Numbered from the stretch's first letter, positions 33,510 to 45,654 are shown. The stretch: DNA of 64,000 nucleotides from Parapristionchus giblindavisi (GCA_943737045.1 CALSFV010000214.1:1178001-1242000), one strand, 5' to 3'. Made by a program: numbers and translations. Notes: generated by a model from the sequence alone, not told the origin.

Positions 33510-36500
33510 TCACAGATCGAATATAAACAGTTTCAGTAGTACAATAACAATCACATTCACTGTGATGCATATTCCATGGCAATTTGGTATGTAGAGGGTT
33601 AGATTATGAAACCCTTGAAGTAATATTTCTGTTGATAGAGCGGTATCATTATTGAGATTGCAAAGATCCTTATCACAAAGGTAATATTCGATATTATTAT
33701 TTATATATCGACCCATCTATAATAAAGTGATGTTAATGCAAGATATGAGATTGGTTGTAAACTTTTCCGATTGGTTCATAATTCTCCATCATTGATATAT
33801 TCATACAAGTTCGAGTACTGTAATCTGCCATGACAAGACAGATTTGACCGATGCAATAGTATGTGGCCTGCATATAAATACTTACAAGGGAAGGGTCTCA
33901 ACTCACCATGGAGTTATGAATTGTGATATATACTAGAGGTGACGAAAAGAAACGGATAGCGGAATTTCGGTTGAGATAATGGGATTATCTCCCCCAGCCG
34001 ATACTCGAGACATGGTAATCGCCTCCAGCCGGCTCGAGAGTGATTCTCGCCTTTTGCCGGTTCCGGTTCGTTCCGGTTCGTTCAAATGTGATTTTGAGGG
34101 CCTTTTTTGCGGGGAAAACAACCAAATCTATCACAATTTATAGATTCTGTGTTTTTCAACCGTACTGCCCATCTTCACTTATTTTTCTATAAATTCTGAT
34201 GTTTTTCGCAACCGGAACGAGCCGGAACGAGCCGGAACAGACTGTCTCACTGGGTGACTTTGCATGAAGCCGAAAAGAGAGACGATGAGAGGTCGTTTCG
34301 CCCCGGTTTCGCTAGGGTAATTGGCATTTGATGAATCTTGACTCATTTCTCGCCCGTTTTGTTAGGCGTTCCGGTTTTCGACTTACCACCTTTACCATTC
34401 GAACCGCCATGAAATTCTGTGTGGAAATTCGTTGAGTCTTGTTGCCACGAGCTTCTGGTATTCGAGAAAATCGATAATATGAAAATCGATTTTACGAAAT
34501 TTAAGTCAGCCTTTTTAATTTTTTTTCCAAAGATTATTTTTTATTGCATTACACTACAAGGTTCATTTAGCAGAAAAATGAATCTATTCAGAAAAATAGT
34601 TTACCTACTAAACCTCGAAATTCAACTTTTCATTATCGATTTTCTCGAATAACAGAAGCTCGTGGCAAGTAGACTCAACGGAATCAAGGCAGAATCACAT
34701 GACGGTTCGAATGGTATATGTCTCTAGTCATAACTCCATGGTGAGTTCAAACCATTCCCTTCAATATCTCTGGTTTTTTTTTCCTACCCGAAACCCGGTA
34801 AATCTCCTATCATGCTACCGACAAGGATTCTGGTAGGAAATTTACTGGGTTCCTTTTAGTCTAGCAGGAATTCGCAACATTCAATTCTCACGGATTTATT
34901 AGATTATTTTTTAACTAATACAAAATAAAAGTGTACTCACACTTTCACTGGCATATGCATTATAGTGGCATCGTATGTAATTTCTATTGCTCTTTGTAAT
35001 CATTGTTGAATTATCCTCATACATTTTACTATTGCAAAGGTTCTAAATTCGTTAAACTTATTATAGTGACAACTAGAAGAAATTGACTTATTATGACCAA
35101 TATGGCCATTGCCAATGTTACAATATTATATTGCATTATATTATGTAATATTACAATACATTGCCAATATTGCGAATGTTACAATATTATTGTAAATAAT
35201 ATTACAACATTACCAATATTCATCATTGCTATTCTGGTGATAGTTTTGTCCTTTTTTTCTAATTTACATGACCTTCAAGATTCTATATCCAGTGGACAGT
35301 TTCTAAGATGCTTATCATGAACTTGCTTTAGTTTTTAATTCAACAGTGACAAGTACATTCACATTGAAAATAAATAAATAAATAATTGTAAAATTATGAA
35401 AAGTCACCCAATCGCATCTGCATTGAGATATGTAAATGTTGTGTACAAAATGAACGCAGGTATTTGACCAAAGATAGAAAAAGTGAAAACTGTTATCCTC
35501 CTAAAAATAATTTAGAAATTAATATTAATGAGATGCACTACCGGAAAAAATTCCCATCGACACTTTCTCTGTTCATTATCATACATGCAGCTATGACTAT
35601 CACAAATTCTAAATGTTTCCATGAAACTGAAAAAAGGTTGTAACCGGTAAAAAAACAAATATTGAAATACATACTCTTCGTAGCAGTTAACGCTCTTCCA
35701 AGCTCTTCCAGTTGTATTGGAGAGAATTACCTCATCATTACAAAAGTCGTGTGTGCTATGAAAATTGATATTTGCACATAAACGTTCAATTTTGAATGAT
35801 GAAAAAAGGATTAAATAACTAAAAGACTGTATTCTTTAGGCCGAAACACTGGATCGTTTTAGATTTATCTTTGTTTTTTTTATATCTTAAATTAGTTTCT
35901 AACACAATCCATTTCTTAGTCTCTCTCTTTCTCTCTATAATTTATCAAAGGGGAGCTTATTGGTAGATAAATTCCAAATTGAATAACGCTTACTTGCAGT
36001 AGCATCGTTTTCTACGGAAATCATCAGTGAAAGTACAGTTATTGCTGACATTCAATCCAGCTGCGCATCCCTATATCAATGAACAATTTATTTATATACA
36101 TATTTATTTGATTGTACATCTGTTAAAACATGAATAATGAAGGGGAAAAGATAAGGGATGGAGTTCTCATCTCTTTAAGCCTTTACAATTCATATATTGA
36201 AGCATTTCGGCGACGAGTTAGAGCGATTTCTCTCATACTTACCCGAAAAATATCCGCTCCCATATTTGCATACGTCACTACACAATAATCACCCTCGCAT
36301 GTATAGTTTGTGTATTTTACGCTGAATATTGTGAATAGGTAATGTGGTGTTAAAATCTTGGAAAAGTAGGAAAAGTGAAAAGTAGTGTAAATTTTCTGAT
36401 TGTAAAAGTAGTTGGAAAGTATCATGGCAATAGGTTTACGTAAGAGTGTCAATTTCTAAGTTATTATGAGCGGTATCACGAGAGACTGCGGGAGGCTCGG

Positions 36501-38130
36501 AACAATTTTCGAAAAAGTATTTTTGATTTCTATGAAGCTTTTATATGTGAGTACCCAGGGGACAAGAAAATTATTGATCCCGGTCCCAGGACGCAAAGCC
36601 GGCTTTTAGGTATTTGACGGTTCTAAAATTCGAAAAATCATAACTTCTTTCCAAATTAGTCTGGAAATCTGTTCGGCAACTCAAAAAATGTAGAAAAACA
36701 TGAAGAAAAAAAACTTTTCTTTTGCATGTGTAATGCGCAAAACAAATAGAAAAAAGTTGTGATTAAAAAACCTTTTTTAAAATCACAAAAATAATTTTTT
36801 CGTATCTTAGATACCAGAAGGCGCAGAATTTCTATGCAGATTATTAAAGATCAGAGCAAGATTAGTTAATAAAGAAAATAAAAAAAGGTGTTTTTTTCAC
36901 AAAATCAACCTGAAGACGACCCGAAAATATTTTTGCTTTCAAACCCCCTCATGTTTGTACTCATATTGAAGAACTCGTCGAGTAGAACAACTTTCATGTT
37001 GAACGTTTTGTCTGTAACTCTTGTACAAGAGAAATACATGAATTTAGATTTATTGAATCCAAATTTTTTCTATCACTTGTATCTTGAGAACAAACGACTT
37101 TCATAGAATACAACCAACATGAAAAATGATGTACTCGACGAGTTCTTTAAAATGAGTATAAACATGGCAAGGTTTCGACAACTTTTTTTCATGACCACTT
37201 TAGAGGCCATGTTTTTCCGAATATGGGCCAATAATTTTTTTTCGTGAAACAACAAATTAAGTATGGATTTTTAAGTTCTACAATATAGGCGTAATCACTT
37301 TGCGCACAAAAAATCTTTTACTTTCGATTTACTTTAAATTGACTGAAAAACTGTGTGAATAAATTAAATTCATGTATTTCTCTTGTACATGAGTTACAGA
37401 CAAAACGTTCAACATTAAAGTTGTTCTACTCGACGAGTTCTTCAATATAAGTACAAACATGAGGGGGTTTGAAAACAATAATATTTTCGGGTCGTCTTCA
37501 GGTTGATGTTGTGAAAAAACACAATACCTTTTTTATTTTTTTAATTTTTTTTTATTAACTAATCTTGCTCTGATTTTTAATAATCTGCATAGAAATTCTG
37601 CGCCTTCTGGCATCTAAGATACGAAAAAATTATTTTTGTGATTTAAAAAAAGGTTTTTTAATCACAACTTTTTTCTATTTGTTTTGCGTATTACACATGC
37701 AAAGGAAAATTTTTTTGTCATATTTTTCTACATTTTTTGAGTTTCCGAACAGCTTTCCAGACTAATTTTGAAAGAAGTTATGATTTTTCGAATTTTAGAA
37801 CCGTCAAATACCTAAAAGCCGGCTTTGAGATCTGGGACCGGGATCAATAATTTTCTTGTCTCCTGTGTACTCACATATAAAAGTTTCATAGAAATCAAAA
37901 ATACTTTTTCGAAAATTGTTCCGAAAATATTGGATTTCATGCAATCTCTCGTGATATCGCTCTTATATGATGCTTGTCCAACTACTTTTCCAAGATTTTA
38001 ACACCGCATAAGTTATGGATAAAAGAGCAAATTTAAACCTATTGATGAATTCATCGTTCCAGCATTGAATTGAAATTACAACCGGCAAAAACGATAGAGA
38101 ATTGATCAGTAAACTCATAAAATTCGGCAT
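33510..38130 (-). CDS. ET-module (Ly6/activin-receptor-like) surface protein, six exons
   Basis: Exons 38039-38130, 36243-36321, 35994-36070, 35675-35755, 35542-35626 and 33510-33716, with phases 2, 0, 2, 2, 0 that match at each junction; about 206 residues. Exon 1 encodes a signal peptide (MPNFMSLLINSLSFLPVVIS) and the first cysteine. Module 1: YTCEGDYC, GCAAGLNVSNNC, KRCYC and NTHDFCN. Module 2: NCYED, ICDSHSC, RKCRW and a YYLCDKDLCN end. Such CxGDYC ... CYCxTxxCN spacing is the nematode ET module, a three-finger-like extracellular fold. The last 20 residues (ICITVNVIVIVLLKLFIF) are hydrophobic, fitting a GPI signal or membrane anchor. Introns 1 and 5 are swollen by palindromic elements. 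The ligand is unknown. Confidence 0.75.
33889..34760. repeat. compound inverted repeat in ET-gene intron 5
   Basis: Outer halves read tcaactcaccatggagttatga (33899) and its complement (34729). Inside are repeated ttccggttcg units and a second hairpin at 34424-34682. The motif CTAGAGGTG near 33931 looks like a hAT end, but I could not define a closed element. Confidence 0.5.
34424..34682. repeat. hairpin MITE
   Basis: gccacgagcttctggtattc (34443) pairs with its imperfect complement (gaataacagaagctcgtggc, 34647); the arms run about 100 bp with aaaatcgataatgaaa-type sequence toward the loop. Confidence 0.65.
36342..38009. mobile_element. TA MITE split by a palindromic element
   Basis: The half-elements ATGTGGTGTTAAAATCTTGG (36342) and its complement ending CACCGCAT (38009) match the intact 184-bp MITE at 53422-53605. 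Between them sits the 1.5-kb palindrome 36468-37963. All of this lies in intron 1 of the ET-module gene. Confidence 0.7.
36468..37963. mobile_element. palindromic element in ET-gene intron 1
   Basis: Ends GAGCGGTATCACGAGAGA and TCTCTCGTGATATCGCTC; arms of about 700 bp with few mismatches meet near 37215. No coding capacity beyond mirrored frames. Confidence 0.8.
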
Positions 38131-38630
38131 TCACAAATAAAAACAGCCTAAACGATCATAGCTTTAAAGGTTGTCATGAGATATTTTACATCTGTCTCTT
38201 ATTCAAGTAACAGATAAATAAACTTTATCGTTTTCTTATTGATAAAAATCAGATGTTTAGTTTGTAGCACACGATGAATATGACTATTACAACAGTATCA
38301 TTGAAATGTTATTATTTTCCAGTTGATGCGAAACTTTCTTCACAAAATTTTTTTATTTAAAAACATTTCTCTTTCTCATTTTTTCTCGTAAAAATCTTTT
38401 TTTTTAATTTCTAAATAAATTGTCTTAATTTTATTTCGTGATAAAAGGTGTGAGACCCACGAATGTTCATACAAATATATAACTCTTACGATGGCGAGTG
38501 GTACGGTGTCCAGAAAGATTATATGCATTATAATACGTAAATATAGTTATATTTATGCACATGGAAAACTTTATTTGTGTACTCTCAAACAATAATTTCA
38601 ACTGAACTATCTATGGTGTAGGCTTGGAGA
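38131..38630. other. intergenic, no gene seen
   Basis: AT-rich 5' flank of the ET-module gene and 3' flank of peptide gene G (AATAAA on the minus strand near 38570). Confidence 0.4.
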
Positions 38631-38958
38631 TTAAAATGTAATTAATCCAGCGTTTGCGTCCCATCCTAATTCTGGCATGGGAAAGTTAGCCCTCTCCTCA
38701 CCAAACTTTTTACGGTAGTCATAGGCGTTCTAAAAGCGTTAACTATTATTATACTTATTATGAATGAAATATTATTTATTATTATTATTAGATATGAAAA
38801 GATTGTTACAAATACACATTTTCTTTTCAATAATTAGTCGCACAATTTCTATAAGAACTTACATGAGGGATCCAGTCTTCTACATAGTCTACGTAAGCTT
38901 CGGATTCATAATTGGAAATAACAAGAAGAAGAAGAAGAATGATAGAGAACACTTTCAT
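38631..38958 (-). CDS. secreted peptide G (GGWDANAG type), two exons
   Basis: Exon 1 is 38863-38958 (MKVFSIILLLLLVIS, ending VEDWIPH), exon 2 is 38631-38729 (NAYDYRKKFGEERANF to LGWDANAGLITF). GTAAGT donor, TTTTAG acceptor, phase 0, 64 residues. The GGW motif reads LGW here. The partner on the other side of its promoter is only a remnant at 39236-39320. Confidence 0.83.
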
Positions 38959-39235
38959 TCTGAACAAGTCGACTGAACCAACCGATGAGAGTTATCTATC
39001 ACAGCTATCTTTTATACCAAAAACTTCTATTGTTGTTATGAAATTTGAACAAAAGAGAACTTCTTTTTTCCCTCGTAAACCTTTTTCTGCATTTCGAATA
39101 TCCCAATTCTATTCAAATCCGTGAGAATGGAAAACACATTATATATCAGTTATTTAATGTAAACCACAAAATACGCTTTTATAGGTATTTTTTACGGATA
39201 TTTTTCGAAATTATTGTTAAAAGATATTAGTGAAA
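38959..39235. promoter_or_regulatory. half-active divergent promoter of gene G
   Basis: The cassette GGTTGGTTCAGTCGAC with a TATA box (ttttataccaaaa, minus strand, about 39009) is intact for G. On the plus side the cassette is altered (gggttggttcagacgact, 39249). Confidence 0.5.
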
Positions 39236-39320
39236 GATAACTCTCATGGGTTGGTTCAGACGACTTTTTCAGAATGAAAATACAAGGAAAGAGACAAAGA
39301 GAAAGACTAAAATGGGTTGG
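39236..39320 (+). pseudogene. remnant of a divergent peptide-gene partner
   Basis: The promoter cassette and TTTTTCAGAATGAAAATA survive, but the sequence after the ATG (MKIQGKRQRERLKW then stop) is not a signal peptide. A closely similar remnant lies at 46548-46625, so the decay preceded duplication of these units. Confidence 0.55.
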
Positions 39321-39359
39321 GTAACAATTTTTTTAAAGAAAGAACTATAAAGAATATAT

Positions 39360-39600
39360 AAAGATCCAGTGTTTCGGCCCTAGTCCTAGACACTGGACCG
39401 GCCTGCGCGGATTGATAGTGTGGATATCTGTAGTCATCCGTCTTGTTGTATATTTTAGTCGTGGCTCTTCCGTTAGACATTTCTATGCAACGATCCAAAA
39501 ATGCACATTTCTTAGTTTCACCATTTGTTTGTTCTAAAGTTAAGGACGGTTGGTACATTTTCTTCGTCGTTTCTTTAAATTTTGATGTATTCTCCGACAT
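39360..39600 (-). pseudogene. possible retroelement reverse-transcriptase fragment
   Basis: Minus-strand frame CAFLDRCIEMSNGRATTKIY followed by NKTDDYRYPHYQSAQ resembles the FLD...GxxxTxxYxKpTD...Y region at the end of Penelope-like and related reverse transcriptases. The adjoining gggccgaaacactgg is typical of such element 3' ends and recurs near 13077. A short fragment; family assignment is tentative. Confidence 0.35.
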
Positions 39601-39601
39601 A

Positions 39602-41056
39602 CAGTACCGTGCAAAAGTCTGGCCCCAAAATTTGAATCGCTATAACTTTCTTCGCACTTGACCGATCGGCCCCCGGTTTGTTTTATTAAATAGTGTAACT
39701 ATTGGAGAAAATTTATATGTTATTGATTATTACCTATGATGATGAAATGATTTCATCATTCTTGAAATGCCAAGGTGCGATCGTAAAAATAGGTTTATTC
39801 TCAGATAGATTTTTTTCTATTAGTCCAATTTTTTTGTGAGGAACTAACAACTATAAGTGAACATTTTAAGCCATTAACATCGTTGGTTGCTCACCGCTCC
39901 GAGGAATTAGCTAATTTCACCTGGCCCATTTATATTTCGTAAAAATGCCATAACTCAGTCTGTAGTTGAGCTACGGGCCTCAGATTCAACAAGTATTATC
40001 ACATGGTCATAGGGCACCACCATGCCAATTTCAGAAGGATACCTCTTCTTGAAGAGAAAATTCGAAAAAAATCCCATACCATTATTTGGGCATACGGTAT
40101 TTCCCAGCCGTTTTTTCTAAAAATCTAAATATTTGGTATGATGTGCCCAAACATCTACCTAACACATCTACAAAGTGGCGAGATTACAGGAGTTCAATTA
40201 CGACTTTGCCCATAAAAATACCATTGACAGTCAAAGTGGACGGCACCTAATTTTGTTCGTTATGGAGAATTATTACGGGTCAATAACCCAGTATTTCATA
40301 TCAATTTCGATCGGATTTTGAACCAAGTGTTCAATAAGCACATTTCCTACAAGTATCCTCAATAAAGTTCCACTATTGGACATTCCACCTTTTTTATCTG
40401 TCGCTTTTCTCTCAAAATTCCACTTTGACTGTCAATGGTATTTTTATGGGCAAAGTCGTAATTGAACTCCTGTAATATCGACACTTTGTAGATGTGTTAG
40501 GTAGATGTTTGGGCACATCATACCAAATATTTAGATTTTTAGAAAAACCGGCTGGGAAATACCGTATGCCCAAAATATGGTTTGGGATTTTTTACGAAAT
40601 TTCTCTTCAAGTAGCGGAATACTTCTGAAATTGGCATGGTGGTACCCTATTGCCATGTGATAATACTTGTAGAATCTGAGGCCCGTAGCTCAACTACAGA
40701 CTGAGTTATGGCATTTTTACGAAATTTAAATGGGCCAGGTGAAATTAGCTAATTCCTCGGAGCAGGTAGCAACCAACGAGGTTAATGGCTTAAAATGTTC
40801 ACTGATAGTTGTTAGTTCCTCACAAAAAAAATGGACTAATAGAAAAAATCTATCTGAGAATAAACCTATTTTTACGATCGCACCTCGGCATTTCAAGAAT
40901 GATGAAATCATTTCATCATCATAGGTAATAATCAATAACATACAAATTTTCTCCAATGGTTACATTATTTAATAGAACAAACCGAGGGCCAATCGGTCAA
41001 GTGCGAAGAAAGTTATAGCGATTCAAATTTTGGGGCCAGACTTTTGCACGGTACTG
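39602..41056. mobile_element. palindromic TA-flanked element
   Basis: Ends CAGTACCGTGCAAAAGTCTG and complement, TA at 39600-39601 and 41057-41058. Arms of about 700 bp meet near 40330. A fragment with the same end lies at 57240-57325. Confidence 0.87.
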
Positions 41057-41083
41057 TATGTGAAAGATCATTTATGTATGGTA

Positions 41084-41678
41084 TACCGTCAAAACGAAAA
41101 AAAGTGAAACATTTGTGACAATTTGTGACAAATTGTCACAAAAGTTCACAAAGTGCCTATTTTTAGCGGTTTTCTGGCACTTGAAGATGTATTTTCTTAA
41201 TTATTTTAGTGTGGATGTGTTTGCCAAATGAAGTAATGTATGACAAAAGTAAAATAATTAATCGGGAGCGCCGCGGTGAAAAATTGGTATACTGTAGCAT
41301 ACTGTAGAATCTTACTGTAAAACTACTACCATTGTGCTTCCTTCGTCTAATCATGGATGTACCTTTCATTACATGACTTCCTATAGCGAATTTGCACTGT
41401 TTGGATCATGACATGGATCAGGTTGCAAAACAGGTATACTGTAGAAAATCCTACCGTATACCAGTTTCACCAAACAGCGTTCGCAGTGAATTATTTGAAT
41501 CGCTTTCTTCACATGTCAATTAGGCAAGCCCAGAGATGCTCAAATACCATATAATCTAATAAAATACTTGCAACCGCGTTTTGATATCATGACACAAAAA
41601 TTTCAAAATCTTGTGAACTTTTGTGACAATTTGTCACAAATTGTCACAAATGTTTCACTTTTTTTCGTTTTGACGGTA
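41084..41678. mobile_element. palindromic TA-flanked element (TACCGTC ends)
   Basis: Ends TACCGTCAAAACGAAAAAAA and complement, TA at 41082-41083 and 41679-41680. The arms contain repeated ttgtgacaatttgtcacaaa, a small palindrome of its own. Confidence 0.82.
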
Positions 41679-41679
41679 T

Positions 41680-41906
41680 ATGTTCTACTTAATGAATATG
41701 TTAATGATTCATGATTCAGTTTTACTTTCCTCCATCGCTGCTAGAGTAAGATCAGCTATCAGCTAACTGCTACAAGCATTATTGCCTTGTGGAATGCCTT
41801 TATTTATTTTGGTTATAATATACTCCGCCATAGTATGCGTAGCTATTATTTAAGATATTCCAAAATATGTTTTATATCATTTTTATGGTATGATTTGAGA
41901 TTAAAA
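41680..41906 (-). other. displaced 3' flank of peptide gene H
   Basis: tatgttctacttaatgaata through gatttgagattaaaa matches the 3' flank of gene I at 46661-46866. For gene H it is now separated from the stop codon by 3.3 kb of palindromic element. Confidence 0.7.
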
Positions 41907-42324
41907 CGCATTCTCCCTAACAGCGGAGGGGCGGTGGTGGGGGCATGGCACAATGTTTCAAAATCATCCTAGGCGAATCATATTTGATGGTTGGAGTCCC
42001 TAGGGGCGGTATAAGCTTCACACAAAAAATTGACCCCAATTATCGATTTTTGATCTACCAAAAGTCGAAAAATCAAAGTGTGATTTCCATGGCATGTTAT
42101 ATACCATTCGATAGAGGATTCAAAGTTATACAACAATACCAAGTTTCATAAATTTTCATAACTCAGTGTTCGAGAAATATCCGATTTTCCAATTTTTGAC
42201 TTGATTTTTTTGATTTGATCTAATGGCTTACCATTTTACCATCATTTCCCATTCCTGGATTTTTGATGTTGTGTAAAAATGGATGCGCTATCCGAATATC
42301 ACACTTATTTGGACCAGCTACAAA

Positions 42325-42401
42325 CCGCTCATAGTGATATCATGCGACAAACGCCTCACTTTTAGCGCCCGAACGCCGACGCAGGTTCGAATCCCGGCAC
42401 A
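42325..42401 (+). pseudogene. tRNA-like sequence in palindrome arm (left)
   Basis: A perfect B box GGTTCGAATCC (42384-42394) is preceded by cgcccgaacgccgacgca, which could be a long variable arm as in Ser/Leu tRNAs, and followed by cggcac. The A-box side (accgctcatagtgatatc) is poor. The mirror copy is 44701-44776. Probably a captured, non-functional tRNA relic. Confidence 0.4.
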
Positions 42402-42543
42402 GAAATAAACTTTTGCAAAATTTTTTCCGACTCAAATTTGACTCTAAAATATATTTTCATGTGTTTTATCGTCTTTTCACTAATGTATTGTACGAAATGA
42501 CCACAGGCATTACCAGAAACATTAAAAAATCTTATAACTAATA

Positions 42544-44556
42544 CAGTATCGGAAAAAAGTCATGGGACGAACGAAAACAACAGTTTTTGGTCAGTGATAC
42601 TTCTTTTAAAATGTCTTTTTTGTTATTATCTATTAAAAGAAGATAAATATACATTGAAACTCGTTAAACATCTCGTTTTTCGCAAAATGCTTGAAAAATT
42701 GTAGACAAAGATCAAAGATCAAAGTGCAATGATCAGAGACCAAGGTTCAGCAATAGAGTAAAAACTTCTGTGAGCATCTCTAGCATATATAATAGCCGTA
42801 AAAAAAGAGATTTCATCATAAGAGGCGCAGGGAGGGGAGCTGCGAGGGAGAGAAAGAGCAAGTTAAAGAAGGGGATTCACGAGATTTGGGCTTGAAATGA
42901 AGAACGTGGGACATAGGAAGTGACATTCTGTTCTCTATTAGATTTGACTGCGTAAAGCGTGTGGCTAGTAGTCAGCGCTTGTAAACGCGCCACACGGGTT
43001 CGATTCCCGTTTGCAATTTTCTATACAATTTCAAAAACTCGCGCCTTTCCCTGGGCATATCAATGATCTTTAAGTCCGAATTACGGTATTCTGGGGTATC
43101 TAAAATTTTACAGAAAATTGTTTTTGTATACAAGGAGATGTGATCAATAGTTCTGTCTGGCCAGTTTAGTCACGAAAATACTCGTGGGTCCCCTTCTTTA
43201 AAGCGTACCCGCTGTAACCGAGTAGACCTCAGCAGAACGTTTGCTATGGGTCTGAAAGGAATTTGAACAAAACAAAAATAAGGGAAATAAATATATGATA
43301 CATTACAAAGCTACCTGATGATAAGCCATAATTTTAAGAGACTTACCCTTTGAGCTGTAGGATCTCAAAATCATTCCTCCCATAAAAAAATGTTTTTCAT
43401 GCCGTGCGAGCGAATGAACAGCTATGACTACCATAATCTGTGGATAAACTAGTTGGGCGCGATTAAGCACTAAGCGGACAAAGTTTTCTTTTGCGGCATT
43501 ACTCTAACCCACTTGCTTAATTTTGATGAGGGATAGGGAGGGGAGAGGTAGAGGGAGATGAAGGAAAGATAGAGGGGGGGAAGGAGAGAGATTGAGGTGG
43601 ACGCAGGGTTAGTACAGGTTTGTTTTTCTATTGGGATAAATGCTGGAAATCGTTTAAAAGTGTGACTATAAATCAATTTTCCTGAAAACATGCTTCGGTT
43701 GTTCTTGAAAAGTGAAAATATGTACGATGGATGATCAAAATCAGCCAAAGAATAGACATGAAAGGATTGGAACCAGAGAAATTTGAGTTAAAAGTTGTTG
43801 AGAAGATTGGAAAGATGCAAAGTGTGACGGACAGACAGACACTCAGACAGACATACGTGCCTTATCATTTTATAAAATAAAGGAACAGCACTCACAATTA
43901 GCATCATTTTGGCCCTTAAAGTTATCATGCTCAAATTTGCAACCCATCTGCAGGTTGAAATCGGAGCCATAGCCATTCCGAAATATCCTAGTGGTTGCCT
44001 CCACTCACACAATGTTTCAGAAGAACAGGGCTTTCTCACTAAAGAAGTATAAGTTGTCAAAAGTGTGCGTAGATTGCGTCAATATTACACAACAGTTAAC
44101 AAAGTTACACCAACACACCATGCTTGAATTCTTTGATGAGTTGCGTATATTGACACAAAATATCAGCCCAATTGCTTTCCTGAATCAAAAATTACAACAA
44201 AAAAATTAAAAAGCGTCCCATGTCTTTCTTTGTCGACACGCTATTAGTTCTAATATTTCTGATAATGTTTATGGTTACTTCGTGCAATAAATCAGTGAAA
44301 ACACACAGATGAAACTATAAATAAAAGTTACAGAAGTTTTTACTCTATTGCTGAACTTTGGTCTCTGATCATTGTTCTTTGATCTTTGATCTTTGTCTAC
44401 AATTTTTCAAACATTTTGCGAAAACCCAGATGTTTAACTATTTCCAATGTATATTTATCTTCTTTTAACAGATAACAACAAAAAAGTCATTTTAAAAAAG
44501 TATCACTGACGAAAAACCGTTATTTTCGTTCATCCCATGACTTATTTCCGATACTG
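42544..44556. mobile_element. TA-flanked palindromic element with loop cargo
   Basis: Ends CAGTATCGGAAAAAAGTCAT and complement, TA at 42542-42543 and 44557-44558. Arms of about 220 bp; the loop contains the tRNA-like MITE copy 3 and a block (43350-44225) shared with 556-1075. Confidence 0.78.
42867..43197. mobile_element. TTAA-flanked MITE carrying a tRNA-like sequence, copy 3
   Basis: Ends AGAAGGGGATTC and GGGTCCCCTTCT, TTAA at 42863-42866 and 43198-43201. The inner part has acgggttcgattcccgt, a perfect T-arm and B box (about 43000-43016), and GCGC...GCGC that could pair as an anticodon stem; the A-box half is damaged. Confidence 0.75.
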
Positions 44557-44700
44557 TATCAGTTATAAGATTTTTTAATATTTCTGGTAATGCCTGTGGT
44601 CATTTCGTACAATAAATTAGTGAAAAGACGATAAAACACATGAAAATATAATTTAGAGTCAAATTTGAGGCGAAAAAAAATTTGCAAAAGTTTATGTCTG

Positions 44701-44776
44701 TGCCGGGATTCGAACCTGCGTCGGCGTTCGGGCGCTAAAAGTGAGGCGTTTGTCGCATGATATCACTATGAGCGGT
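44701..44776 (-). pseudogene. tRNA-like sequence in palindrome arm (right)
   Basis: Inverted copy of 42325-42401, with the B-box complement GGATTCGAACC at 44706-44716. Confidence 0.4.
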
Positions 44777-45186
44777 TTGTAGCTGGTCCAAATAACTGTT
44801 ATATTCGGATAGCGCATCCATTTTTACACAACATATCAAAAATCCAGGAATGGGAAATGATGGTAACATGGTAAGCCATGAGATCAAAACAAAAAAATCA
44901 AGTCAAAAATTGGAAAATCGGATATTTCTCGAACACTGAGTTATGAAAATTTATGAAACTTGGTATTCTTGTATAACTTTGAATCCTCTATCGAATGGTA
45001 TATAACATGCCATGGAAATCACACTTTGATTTTTCGACTTTTGGTAGATCAAAAATCGATAATTGGGGTCAATTTTTTGTCTGAAGCGTATACCGCCCCT
45101 AGGGACTCCAACCATCAAATATGAGTCGCCTAGGATGATTTTGAAACATTGTGCCATACCCTCACCGCTCTTATGGAGAACGCGTT

Positions 45187-45654
45187 TTAAAATGTAATTT
45201 CTCCAGCGTTTTCGTCCCATCCTCCTTCTGGTCTGCCCAAGTTAGCCCTCTCCTCACCAAAGTGACGACGGAAGTTATAGGCGTTCTACAATTTGTTAAC
45301 TATTAGGGGGAGGGTCAGTAATGATCGTTTTACTCTATTGCTACAAATTACTAATTTTGACACTTGGTCTAATGAGAACGGATGAATATTTTCCGACTGG
45401 ATGACAACCATTTGCATACTTTGTCTATTCATCAACGCTTGTCTCTCATATGCATCTGTTATCCAGTCAGATATTATTCATCGGTTCTCATACGACCTTG
45501 TGCCCTAATTTACTTTTTTTTTTAAATTATTCACACAATTTCTAGATTTATAAGAACTTACATGATTGATCTAGTCTATGATATCAACAAACGCTTCGGA
45601 TTCATAATATGAGATAACAAGAAGAAGAAGAAGAATGATGGAGAACAGTTTCAT
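45187..45654 (-). pseudogene. secreted peptide H, nonsense codon
   Basis: Exon 1 is 45562-45654 and exon 2 is 45187-45285, otherwise like gene I. In exon 1 the conserved tryptophan of VDIxDWINH is TAG, so the product stops about 28 residues in, right after the signal peptide. Exon 2 remains open (NAYNFRRHFGEERANLGRPE, GGWDENAGEITF). The 3' flank is displaced by the element at 41907-45184 and the promoter is split by the hAT MITE at 45714. Confidence 0.8.

Larger units (their letters stand above)
41907..45184. mobile_element. palindromic element inserted at the stop codon of gene H
   Basis: Ends CGCATTCTCC and GGAGAACGCG with TTAAAA at both sides (41901-41906; 45187-45192). The arms 41907-42540 and 44558-45184 are inverted copies and each carry a tRNA-like sequence. 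A second palindrome (42544-44556) is inserted in the middle. Confidence 0.8.
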
